Origin: Actinomycetota bacterium
Lineage (GTDB): Bacteria; Actinomycetota; Acidimicrobiia; IMCC26256; PALSA-610
DNA: 42,373 nucleotides
Assembly (NCBI GenBank): GCA_003134555.1
Contig: PLBO01000152.1
Span: forward strand, 98,048 to 140,420
Reading direction: 5' to 3'
Shown here: positions 9,688-17,166 of the stretch, in pieces
Position numbering within the stretch: the first letter of the stretch is position 1
Layout of the letters: every line of letters begins with the position of its first letter
Made by a program: the position numbers and the translations under genes
The notes under the pieces: model-generated
What the model was told of the DNA's origin: nothing
Databases searched by the model: none
The model's input: only the letters and a program-made list of their open reading frames with translations

Positions 9688-10061
9688 TGGCGAAGCCCAC
9701 GCTGCAACCCTCTCGCGGCCTGATGTTGTGGCGCGGCCTGACGAGACGATGCCCGCGGTGCGGCGGCGGGAAGCTGTTCAAAGGCTGGTTCCGGATGGTG
9801 CCCGACTGTCCTCATTGCGCGCTGCACTTCGAGCGCGAGCCCGGCTACTGGGTCGGCGCGGTGGCGATCAACACGATGGTGATCGGAATGCTGTTCGCGA
9901 TCGTCCTGGTGGCCGTCAGCGCGGCCACGATTCCCGACATCCCATGGGTCTCATTGCTGATGGCGGAGATTCCACTCATGGCGATCGGCCCCGCCGTCTT
10001 CTACCCCTTTTCGAAGACGCTGTGGGTCGCCATCGATCGCGCCTTCCTCGCGCATCTCTGA
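9687..10061 (+). CDS. DUF983 family membrane protein with zinc ribbon
   Basis: A 124-residue protein. The N-terminus holds a zinc-ribbon-like pair, CPRCGGGKLFKGWF (Cys at about 23 and 26) and CPHCALHF, followed by two hydrophobic helices (about 57-80 and 89-110). This is the DUF983 layout. Some family members have been linked to heme-copper oxidase assembly, but no such genes are nearby, so I give no function. ATG 9687 overlaps the stop of the thiolase-like gene by one base (TGATG), so the two are translationally coupled. Confidence 0.8.
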   Translation: MAKPTLQPSRGLMLWRGLTRRCPRCGGGKLFKGWFRMVPDCPHCALHFEREPGYWVGAVAINTMVIGMLFAIVLVAVSAATIPDIPWVSLLMAEIPLMAIGPAVFYPFSKTLWVAIDRAFLAHL

Positions 10062-10071
10062 GCGAACGCGT

Positions 10072-10296
10072 TCAGCTGGGGCGGAGGTCGATCGTGAGAG
10101 TCAGTACGCCGTCGACGAACGACCATGTCGCGTCGCCGATCATCGCGAAGTCCTGGAAGTCGAGTTGGGCCCGCTCCAGGAACTGCTGCCGCTCGGGCCC
10201 GGCCACGGGCGGCAACCCGCGCTTCTGAACGGCTTCCGCGCGTTCGCGAAACCGCTCGAGCATTCCGTCGATGTCGAGCTGATCGTTATCGGCCAT
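10072..10296 (-). CDS. Small conserved-looking hypothetical protein
   Basis: A 74-residue acidic soluble protein (start MADNDQLDIDGMLERFRERA, end LTLTIDLRPS) with an N-terminal amphipathic helix and a possible small beta region at the C-terminus. It starts 10 bases after the prmC stop on the same strand, so it is probably the last gene of the prfA-prmC operon. It is convergent with the DUF983 gene (10-base gap). I do not recognise the family; support comes from spacing, codon bias and a sensible amino-acid pattern. Confidence 0.6.
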   Translation of the reverse strand: MADNDQLDIDGMLERFRERAEAVQKRGLPPVAGPERQQFLERAQLDFQDFAMIGDATWSFVDGVLTLTIDLRPS

Positions 10297-10306
10297 CGCC
10301 GCGAAC

Positions 10307-11206
10307 TTACCCCGTGCGCGCCACGAGCACGCGGGGCCGACCGGTGAGGTCGTGACGCACCATCACCTCGTGATACCCGAGTGCGCGCGCGTGCTCGATC
10401 ATCGTGCCGGCCTGGTGCGGTGCGATCTCGCACACGAAGCTCGCTCCCGGTGCGAGCCACTGGAGCGCGTCCTCCAGCAGTCTCTCGATCGCCTCGGTTC
10501 CGGACGGCCCCGAGACCAACGCGCCACGCGGCTCGTGCCCCGCGACCTCCCGGGGCAATTCCGCGACCTCGTGCTCGGCTACGTACGGCGGGTTCGACAC
10601 GATCAGGCGCAGCGACCCGCGCAGTCGCTCCGGCAAGGGTTCGAACCAAACGCCTGCGGCCGCGATCCGCACGCGAGTGGCGGCGCAACCCGCGACGTTC
10701 GCGCGGGCGACGGCGAGCGCGTCCTCGCTCACGTCGCTCGCCCAGACCTCGACATCCGCCAGCTCCGCCTCCAGCGCGAGCGCGATCGCGCCCGAGCCCG
10801 TCCCGATGTCGGCGACGGCCGCGGGAGCCTCGGGTTCCACCCGCGCGACAGCTCGCCGCGATCGCCGCAACCCCGACCGCTCCGCCTCCTCCAACGCGAC
10901 CTCGACGACGTATTCCGTCTCCGGCCGCGGGATCAGTACCCGGTGATCGACGAACAGGTCGAGCCCGCGGAACTCCCATCCACCCAGGACGTATTGCAAC
11001 GGCTCACCGGCGACGCGCCGTCGCACCATCTCGCGCAATTCCTGCTCCGCGCGGGCCGAAGGAGCCGCGTCGGCGATCTCGAGCCACTCGCCGGCGTCGT
11101 AACCCGAGGCGCGTTCGACGATGAATCTCGCCTCGGTCTCCGCAGGGCCGATTCCCGCACCCGCCAGCTCGCGCGTCGCGATGACGCGCAACTCGCGCCA
11201 CGTCAT
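10307..11206 (-). CDS. prmC: Peptide chain release factor N5-glutamine methyltransferase
   Basis: Methylates the glutamine of the GGQ motif in release factors RF1 and RF2, using S-adenosylmethionine. The 299-residue protein has an N-terminal helical domain, the GEPLQYVLGGWEF motif, RVLIPRPETE, the SAM-binding DIGTGSGAIALAL (133-145) and the substrate-glutamine motif NPPY (195-198). ATG 11206 is 24 bases downstream of the prfA stop, placing the enzyme beside its substrate as usual. A short insertion (EPEAPAA region) precedes the SAM motif; otherwise it is normal. Confidence 0.95.
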   Translation of the reverse strand: MTWRELRVIATRELAGAGIGPAETEARFIVERASGYDAGEWLEIADAAPSARAEQELREMVRRRVAGEPLQYVLGGWEFRGLDLFVDHRVLIPRPETEYVVEVALEEAERSGLRRSRRAVARVEPEAPAAVADIGTGSGAIALALEAELADVEVWASDVSEDALAVARANVAGCAATRVRIAAAGVWFEPLPERLRGSLRLIVSNPPYVAEHEVAELPREVAGHEPRGALVSGPSGTEAIERLLEDALQWLAPGASFVCEIAPHQAGTMIEHARALGYHEVMVRHDLTGRPRVLVARTG

Positions 11207-11230
11207 CGAACCCCTCTCATTGCCTCGGCG

Positions 11231-12295
11231 TCACTCGCCGCCGAGCTGCCGGGCGCGCTCGTCGGCCGCGAGCGCGTCGACCACGTCGTCGAGCTCGCCG
11301 TCGAGCACCCGGTCGAGTGAGTGCAACGTGATCGGAATGCGGTGATCGGTGAGCCGGTTCTCCTTGTAGTTGTACGTGCGAATCTTCTCGGAGCGCCCGC
11401 CGCCCTTCACTTGGCTGCGCCGCGCCGCGCTCACCTCCGCGTGCTGACGATCCTGCTCCGCCTGCAACAGACGCGACCGGAGGATGCGCATCGCCTTGTC
11501 CTTGTTCTGGAGTTGACTCTTTTCGTCCTGGCACGACACGACGAGACCCGTCGGCTTGTGCGTGACCCGCACCGCAGAGTCGGTCGTGTTCACCGACTGA
11601 CCACCGGGCCCGGTGGCGCGGAACACGTCGATCTCGAGATCGTTGGGATCGATCTCGACGTCGATGTCCTCGGCCTCGGGCAAGACCGCGACCGTCGCCG
11701 CGCTCGTATGGATACGCCCCTGGCTCTCGGTCGCCGGGACCCGCTGCACGCGATGCGGCCCGCCTTCGTACTTCAGCCGGCTCCAGGCGTCGTCGCCCTT
11801 CACGAGGAACGTGACGTCGCGGTAGCCGCCGTGCTCCGACAGCTGACTGGTGAGCACCTCCGTCTTCAAGCCGTGGCGCTCGGCGAATCGCTGGTACATG
11901 CGGTAGAGGTCGCCGGCCCAGAGGTTGGCCTCCTCGCCGCCCTCGGTCCCCTGGATCTCGATGATGACGTTGCGACCCTCGTTGGGGTCCTGCGGAAGCA
12001 GGAGCTCCTTGATCCGGGCCTCGAGGGCCGCGAGCTGCGACTCTTTGTCGGCGAGCTCGGCCCGCCACGACTCGCGCTCGCCCGGATCGGTGATGCTCTC
12101 GAGTAGCTCGCGGGCGTCCTCGACGTCCTGTGACACCCTTCGCCAGTCGGCGTAGGCGTCGACGACCGGCTTGAGCTCCTGCTGTCGCCGCCCCGCGTCC
12201 CGGGACGCGCGGCGGTCGCCCGCCGCGTAGATGCGGGGAAGGTCGGCCTCGAGCCGATCGAGCTCATCGGAGAGCGCGGCGAGCTGTTCGAACAT
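11231..12295 (-). CDS. prfA: Peptide chain release factor 1
   Basis: Recognises UAA and UAG stop codons and triggers peptide release. The 354-residue protein begins MFEQLAALSDELDRLE. It has the stop-codon-reading tripeptide Pro-Ala-Thr (187-189 in RVPATESQGRIHTSA) and the GGQ motif (231-233 in ATGPGGQSVNTTDSAV), which together identify RF1 rather than RF2. GGGRSEKIRTYNYKENRLTDHR is the expected C-terminal block. ATG 12295 is chosen by homology; the frame is open upstream and no clear ribosome binding site is seen, so a GTG a few codons upstream is possible. Confidence 0.95.
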   Translation of the reverse strand: MFEQLAALSDELDRLEADLPRIYAAGDRRASRDAGRRQQELKPVVDAYADWRRVSQDVEDARELLESITDPGERESWRAELADKESQLAALEARIKELLLPQDPNEGRNVIIEIQGTEGGEEANLWAGDLYRMYQRFAERHGLKTEVLTSQLSEHGGYRDVTFLVKGDDAWSRLKYEGGPHRVQRVPATESQGRIHTSAATVAVLPEAEDIDVEIDPNDLEIDVFRATGPGGQSVNTTDSAVRVTHKPTGLVVSCQDEKSQLQNKDKAMRILRSRLLQAEQDRQHAEVSAARRSQVKGGGRSEKIRTYNYKENRLTDHRIPITLHSLDRVLDGELDDVVDALAADERARQLGGE

Positions 12296-12440
12296 CGTTT
12301 CGGAGGGTACCGGCACGCCGCGCGAGCTTTGATCCCATTGCTCCCGACCACGCCGGTGTCCGGGGCTCAAGGTGCCGGCGCGACGGGCCGAGAACACCCG
12401 CAGGTACGGGCTGGGACCGATGCTTGCCAGGGACGGCGGC

Positions 12441-12842
12441 ATGAACGTACCGAACATCGGCCAAGGTCTCGGGAGCGTGTCCACGTTCCCGCCGACGCTT
12501 GTAGGCGACGACACCGCTGCGCCGCGCCCCGACGTTTCCCCGACCCGCTTGGCGTGGTTCGACGTCAATGGCGACGGACGCATCGACCCTCGCAGCGCGA
12601 CCGATGGCGGGGACGCGACACTCGTCGTCCCGGCCCGGGCAATCGCGCTGTCGACCTACGGGCGCCGGGTGAGCCCGCCGGACGACGCGCACCCGGCCCC
12701 GAACAAGGAATCGGCCGCAGACGTTCCGCCGCCGGCTCCCAATGTGCCCAACGCCGCCCAGACCAACCGGGCGGTCGACGCGTATCAACGCTACGGCGAA
12801 GCTTCTACCGGCGCGGACGCGCCGGCGACTACCGGCCGCTGA
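12441..12842 (+). CDS. Small EF-hand-like hypothetical protein
   Basis: A 133-residue protein, with ATG 12441 chosen because AGGGA precedes it by about 7 bases. The centre has a textbook EF-hand/dockerin calcium loop, FDVNGDGRIDP, around residues 40-50. The flanks are Pro/Ala/Asn-rich and low in complexity, with a C-terminal helix-like AVDAYQRYGEA. No signal peptide is visible. It is divergent from prfA (145-base gap) and its last 14 bases overlap the end of the convergent oxidoreductase gene. I do not recognise the family; calcium binding is inferred from the loop only. Confidence 0.55.
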   Translation: MNVPNIGQGLGSVSTFPPTLVGDDTAAPRPDVSPTRLAWFDVNGDGRIDPRSATDGGDATLVVPARAIALSTYGRRVSPPDDAHPAPNKESAADVPPPAPNVPNAAQTNRAVDAYQRYGEASTGADAPATTGR

Positions 12843-14199
12843 TCAGGCCCTCGATACCGCCCGGACCGACCGCCGACTGCTCGGCGAATTCGTCCAGCAT
12901 CTGGTGGAACTGGTCGGAGCCGTTGCGATCCGCCATCGCGCGCGGAATCGCCGGGAACGCGTAGTCGTCGGACGGGAGCGGTGGATGGTCCTCGGCGGGC
13001 TTTCGCTCCATCACCGCGTCGATCAACGGCGCGAGCCGGGCCCGCTTGTCGCTCGTCAGCTTCTCGTCGCGGTCCTTGAACTCGGGCAGCACCTCGCGAC
13101 CGAACAGCTCGAGCGCCTCCATGATGTGCTCGTGGCGGTTCTTGCCGGACTGGAAACAGAAGATCACCTGGTCGACGCCGCACTCCTCGTAGCGCCGCAG
13201 GTAATCGCGCAGCTGGTCGGGCGTTCCGACCGCACCGCGCAAGCCGCCGATGCCCTGCTCCACCACCTTCGCGCCGAGCCGGTCGTCGTTCTCCGACGCG
13301 GCGATCACGGCCTCGGGGTCGTAGCCCTGCTCGGCCCGCCGTTTTTGGAACTCGTCCCAGACGTTCGTGACCGCGGGCCGGTGGCGTCCGAACACGTAGT
13401 AGTGCGCGAGTGAGTAACCGAAGAAGTTCGCGCCCTCGAGCCCGCGGCGCATCGCTTCGTCTTCGTCGTCGTGACACATGAACGTGGTGACGCACGCGAC
13501 ATTCGCGTTCACCGCGTCACCGATGGGAACGCCTTCCTTCGCGAGTGTCGCGTAGTAGTCGTCGATCCAGTACTTCGCTTCTTCGGGATCGACGAACGCG
13601 AAGGCCAGCGCGCCGATTGCCTTCTGCGCCGCGAGGTGGATCGTGTCGCGCCGGCTGCATGCGACCCACAGCGGCGGATGCGGCTTCTGGCGGGGCTTGG
13701 GGACGACGTTGCGCGGCGGCATCGTCACGAACTCGCCCGAGTGACCGGTGAACGGCGTTTCCGTCATGCACCGCACCGCTACCCGCAGACCTTCCTCCCA
13801 CATCGCCCGTTTGCGATCGGGGTCGACCATGAACCCGCCGAGCTCGGCTTCCGACGACGATTCGCCGGTTCCGAAGTCGGCGCGGCCACCACTCACCAGG
13901 TCGAGCATCGCGACGCGCTCCGCGACGCGCGCGGGATGGTTGAACGGCGGCGGCGCTTGCACGATGCCGTGCCCGAGCCGGATGTTCTTGGTGCGTTGCG
14001 ACGCGGCGGCGAGGAACACCTCCGGGGCGCTCGAGTGCGAGTACTCCTCGAGGAAGTGGTGCTCGACCTCCCACGCGTAGTCGATGCCGAGCGCATCGGC
14101 GTACTCGATCTGATCGAGCGCGTCCTGGATCAGGCGGTACTCGGAGTCGTCGGTCCACGGACGCGGGAGCTGGTGCTCGTAGAAGACCCCGAACTTCAC
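12829..14199 (-). CDS. LLM-class (luciferase-like) flavin-dependent oxidoreductase
   Basis: A 456-residue TIM-barrel flavoenzyme of the bacterial luciferase superfamily. It begins MKFGVFYEHQLPRPW and shows EVEHHFLEEYSHSSAPEVFL, IRLGHGIVQAPPPFNHPARVAE, LDLVSGGRADFGTGES and PPLWVACS, all typical of alkanal-monooxygenase-like members. The C-terminal 100 residues extend beyond the core (KDRDEKLTSDKRARLAP...). FMN or F420 as cofactor cannot be decided from sequence. ATG 14199 overlaps the stop of the ferritin-like gene by four bases, so the two proteins are co-produced and may act on one substrate. The upstream divergent TetR gene is the likely regulator. Confidence 0.85.
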   Translation of the reverse strand: MKFGVFYEHQLPRPWTDDSEYRLIQDALDQIEYADALGIDYAWEVEHHFLEEYSHSSAPEVFLAAASQRTKNIRLGHGIVQAPPPFNHPARVAERVAMLDLVSGGRADFGTGESSSEAELGGFMVDPDRKRAMWEEGLRVAVRCMTETPFTGHSGEFVTMPPRNVVPKPRQKPHPPLWVACSRRDTIHLAAQKAIGALAFAFVDPEEAKYWIDDYYATLAKEGVPIGDAVNANVACVTTFMCHDDEDEAMRRGLEGANFFGYSLAHYYVFGRHRPAVTNVWDEFQKRRAEQGYDPEAVIAASENDDRLGAKVVEQGIGGLRGAVGTPDQLRDYLRRYEECGVDQVIFCFQSGKNRHEHIMEALELFGREVLPEFKDRDEKLTSDKRARLAPLIDAVMERKPAEDHPPLPSDDYAFPAIPRAMADRNGSDQFHQMLDEFAEQSAVGPGGIEGLISGR

Positions 14200-15278
14200 G
14201 CCGGCACCTCCGACCCGGCCTCGGAGCCCAGCGCGCGAAAGCCCTCGAGGATCTCGTCGCGACGCGGATGCGAAGCGAGCGCGTGCTCGACCTCAGCCGT
14301 CGCCGTCCGTAGGAAGTTCTCGCGATTGACGCCGAGTGACAGTTCGAGCGCGGTGTCCCACAGCGTTCCGATCACGTCGGCGCCGGCGATGCTCGCGCCC
14401 GACTCCCCCACGAACGTGCGGTCGCGCATCTCGGTGAGCGCGGTGCGCAGGTAGTCGACGTGCGGCGTCTCGTCGGCCCGGATGTAGCGCACAAGGTCGG
14501 CCGCGCGCCCGTCGCCCGCGACGAGCTCGGTGTCCGCCAGCACCTCTTCGGCCCACGCGAACGTGTGGAACGCCGAGACCTCGATGAAAAGCAAGCCGAC
14601 CATCCGCCGCACCATCATCTCGAGCGAGAGGTCGAGATCGGGGAAGAGGCGAACCGCTTCGGCGTTGCGGCGAATGTCTTCCGGAGTCGGCAGTTTGCCG
14701 TCGGCGGGCACGATGCCCATGCGCACGAGCATCGTCTGCGTCATGTCTTCGGTTACCGGGCTGTCGAACGCGATGTCGCGCGCCGCGAACCACATCTGCT
14801 TGTGACCCGCCTCTTCCTCCCAGCCCGCTTCGTCGCGTGCGTGCGCTTCGAAGAGACCGTTTTGCAAATGTGCGATCGCAGTGCCGTCGATGCTCTCGAC
14901 GAAGTGCCGCTGCAACTTCTCGACGTTGACCGCACGGATCATCGAGCCGAAACCCTCGACCGTCCCGATGCGCGTCAGCGCGCTGATCGTCGGCCCCCGT
15001 ACGCCTTCGCGCAACAGATACTTCGTCTGCGCGACATTCGGGAAGGTGTCGGGCCACTGCTCGATCGGCGCGTCGAGAATGGCGTTGCCGAACAGCTCGC
15101 GATGCGACTGCTGCCACGCCTTCGTCGCGGGCACACGATTCTTCGCGCGCGGCGACACGTAGCGACCGTCGTCGGCGAACCCACCGTGACAGCGAACTCC
15201 GCCCGCGACGAGCGGCTCCGCCACGTCGTCGTTCGCGAGCAGCTCGACCTGGGACCACTTCAATTGGAGGTTGCTCAC
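14196..15278 (-). CDS. Putative ferritin-like di-iron protein of unknown function
   Basis: A 360-residue, mostly helical protein. The spacing of acidic and His residues fits a ferritin-like di-iron four-helix bundle: Glu144 in GLFEAHARDE, ExxH at 156-159 (EAGH), Glu233 in FIEVSAFHTF, and ExxH at 270-273 (DETPHVDYL). The first 100 residues (RAKNRVPATKAWQQ, FPNVAQTKYLLREG) are not recognised. GTG 15278 lies 8 bases after a TATACA -10, suggesting a leaderless start. It is translationally coupled to the luciferase-like oxidoreductase downstream. A di-iron oxygenase or an oxygen/peroxide-handling role is possible but is inference. Confidence 0.65.
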   Translation of the reverse strand: MSNLQLKWSQVELLANDDVAEPLVAGGVRCHGGFADDGRYVSPRAKNRVPATKAWQQSHRELFGNAILDAPIEQWPDTFPNVAQTKYLLREGVRGPTISALTRIGTVEGFGSMIRAVNVEKLQRHFVESIDGTAIAHLQNGLFEAHARDEAGWEEEAGHKQMWFAARDIAFDSPVTEDMTQTMLVRMGIVPADGKLPTPEDIRRNAEAVRLFPDLDLSLEMMVRRMVGLLFIEVSAFHTFAWAEEVLADTELVAGDGRAADLVRYIRADETPHVDYLRTALTEMRDRTFVGESGASIAGADVIGTLWDTALELSLGVNRENFLRTATAEVEHALASHPRRDEILEGFRALGSEAGSEVPA

Positions 15279-15315
15279 CTCCAGACTGTATACGCTAGAG
15301 TTACAGCCATGGCAA
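15271..15315. promoter_or_regulatory. Divergent overlapping promoters with a candidate TetR operator
   Basis: The two divergent start codons are only 30 bases apart. Minus strand: -35 TTGCCA (15315-15310), 17-base spacer, -10 TATACA (15292-15287), start near GTG 15278. Plus strand: -10 TAGAGT (15296-15301), 7 bases before ATG 15309; the -35 is weak (TTGCTC at 15271-15276). Neither gene has room for a ribosome binding site, so both messages look leaderless. An imperfect inverted repeat, CTCCAG-N10-CTAGAG at 15279-15300, covers both -10 elements and is the obvious operator for the TetR protein. Confidence 0.6.
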
Positions 15316-15932
15316 CCGGCTCCGCCGCCGCTCCGTCGCCGGCGCGACCCCGTGCCCGGCGGGACCCGGCCCGGCGCGAGGCCGTGTTGCAAGCCGCGGC
15401 CGAGGCTTTCGCGCACGCGGGCTACGCGGCGACGTCGATGGACGAGATCGCGGCAACCGCCGGCATCACCAAGCTGATCGTCTATCGCCACTTCGAGGCC
15501 AAGGAGACGCTCTACCGCGCGGTGCTCGAGCAGGTCTTCGACCGCCAGGTCGAGCTCTTCCTGGCCAACATCGCGCAGGGCCTCGAGGCCGAGGGCAGCA
15601 CCCGCGCCCTCCTCGAGGTCGCGCGCGAGTGGCCCGACGGGTTCCGCCTCCTGTGGCGCCACGCCGCCCGCGAGCCCCAGTTCGGCGACTACGCGCTCTC
15701 GTTGCGCGACGTCGCCGTCAACGCCGCCCGGGGTGTGGTCACTCCCCTCGTTGCGCCCGAATTGGCGGAATGGGCGGCGCAGGCCCTGTTCGACCATCTC
15801 GTCGACGCGGTTCTCGACTGGCTCGACCACGGCGACGCCGCGCACGACAACGACTTCATCGCGCTCGAGACCTCAGCCTTACGCGCGACGGTCGCCGCCT
15901 GGGCGACCACGTCGTCGGCCCGCCGCGCCTGA
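15309..15932 (+). CDS. TetR-family transcriptional regulator
   Basis: A 207-residue regulator. A basic Pro/Arg-rich N-terminal tail is followed by the TetR helix-turn-helix at about 25-70, with AAAEAFAHAGYAATSMDEIAA and GITKLIVYRHFEAKETLYRAV. The C-terminal ligand domain is helical and ends in RATVAAWATT. ATG 15309 is fixed by the -10 TAGAGT 7 bases upstream. It is divergent from the ferritin-like/LLM operon with overlapping promoters, so it most likely represses that operon and itself. The ligand is unknown. Confidence 0.88.
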   Translation: MATGSAAAPSPARPRARRDPARREAVLQAAAEAFAHAGYAATSMDEIAATAGITKLIVYRHFEAKETLYRAVLEQVFDRQVELFLANIAQGLEAEGSTRALLEVAREWPDGFRLLWRHAAREPQFGDYALSLRDVAVNAARGVVTPLVAPELAEWAAQALFDHLVDAVLDWLDHGDAAHDNDFIALETSALRATVAAWATTSSARRA

Positions 15933-15937
15933 CGCGC

Positions 15938-16855
15938 TCAGACCGCGGGAGCGACGGCCGGAACCAGGAGCCCGGCGCGTGCGTCGACTTCGGCGATCTG
16001 CTCGGCGGTCATCACTGCCCGCAACGACGTGATCGCGACCTCGAGTTGGTCGAGGTCGGGCCGCCGGGTCGTGAGCCTCTGGAGCATCAGTCCGGGCCGC
16101 ATCAGCGCGCGGACGATCGCGTGGTTCATGTTCTTCGCCGCCCACCGGATCACTTCGTAGCTCAGCCCGGCGATCAGGGGGATCAGCACGACACGCGACC
16201 CGATGACAAAGAGGAGGTTGGGCCGCGGGATCACCGAGTACACGACGATCGCGACGATCATCACGGTCAGCAGGAAGTTGGTGCCGCAGCGCACGTGCGC
16301 GGTCGAGAATTGCTGCGCGGTCTCCGGCGTCAGCTCGACACCGTTCTCATAGGCCGCGATCGCCTTGTGCTCGGCGCCGTGGTACTCGAAGACGCGCCGG
16401 ATGTCGCGCAAGCGCCCGATGGCGAGCAGGTACACGACGAAGATCCCGAGGCGGGCAACTCCCTCGACGATCGGGAACGAGCCGTGGAACAGGCTGCCGA
16501 GCGACCGGCCGGCGAGCGCGGGAAGGACGATGAACAGCGCGCTGAACGCGATGACCGCGATCGCGACCGCCCAGCCCATCACCTTCTCGGAGACCTGGTC
16601 CTCTTCGGGCACCTGCTGATTCGCCGACCAGGTGAGGGCGCGGTAGCCCAGCCCCAGCGATTCGACGAGAGACATCACGCCCCGCAACACAGGAATGTTG
16701 CGGTAGCGCTCGGCCCAGCCTGGAACCTCGTGCTCCTCGACCTTGATCGAGCCGTCGCGATCGCGGATAGCGACCGCCCAGCTCGACGGGCCGCGCATCA
16801 TCACGCCTTCGAGCACTGCCTGTCCGCCCATGTAGCGGGGCTGGGCCCGGGGCAT
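15938..16855 (-). CDS. DUF1385 family membrane protein
   Basis: A 305-residue membrane protein with the DUF1385 hallmarks: YMGGQAVLEGVMMRGP at the N-terminus, RNIPVLRGVMSLVESLGLG, the EYHGAEHKAIAAYENG block and RCGTNFLLTVMI. Several hydrophobic segments lie between about 90 and 240. The conserved His/Glu residues in EYHGAEHK suggest a metal site, but the function is unknown. The family is often encoded next to rpmE and prfA, as here (6 bases after rpmE). It is convergent with the TetR gene, with a 5-base gap. Confidence 0.88.
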   Translation of the reverse strand: MPRAQPRYMGGQAVLEGVMMRGPSSWAVAIRDRDGSIKVEEHEVPGWAERYRNIPVLRGVMSLVESLGLGYRALTWSANQQVPEEDQVSEKVMGWAVAIAVIAFSALFIVLPALAGRSLGSLFHGSFPIVEGVARLGIFVVYLLAIGRLRDIRRVFEYHGAEHKAIAAYENGVELTPETAQQFSTAHVRCGTNFLLTVMIVAIVVYSVIPRPNLLFVIGSRVVLIPLIAGLSYEVIRWAAKNMNHAIVRALMRPGLMLQRLTTRRPDLDQLEVAITSLRAVMTAEQIAEVDARAGLLVPAVAPAV

Positions 16856-16861
16856 ACGGTG

Positions 16862-17074
16862 CTACGCCTTCTTCTTGGCCTTCGCGGCCCGGCGCTCGAA
16901 GCGCTCGACCCGGCCACCGGTGTCGACCAGCTTCTGCTTGCCCGTATAGAAGGGGTGGCACTCGGAGCACAGCTCGGCGCGCAGCGTGGGCACGGTCGAG
17001 CGGGTTGTGAACTCGTTCCCGCACGAGCAGTGCACCTTGCACTCGACGTACTCGGGGTGGATGTCGGTCTTCAT
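16862..17074 (-). CDS. rpmE: 50S ribosomal protein L31 (zinc-binding form)
   Basis: A 70-residue large-subunit protein. It begins [19 protein letters not shown] and contains [14 protein letters not shown]. The cysteines in VHCSCGN and LCSECHP mark the zinc-binding C+ form rather than the zinc-independent paralogue. The C-terminus is Lys/Arg-rich. ATG 17074 follows the rho stop by 92 bases. Standard rho-rpmE order. Confidence 0.97.
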   Translation of the reverse strand: MKTDIHPEYVECKVHCSCGNEFTTRSTVPTLRAELCSECHPFYTGKQKLVDTGGRVERFERRAAKAKKKA

Positions 17075-17166
17075 GGTCGTTCCAGTCTATTGCCGGATTT
17101 GCGCGGCCCGTTCGCCGGACAGGTCGTCGGAATCAGTCGTGGTCAGCTTCAGCTCAACCGGCGAGG

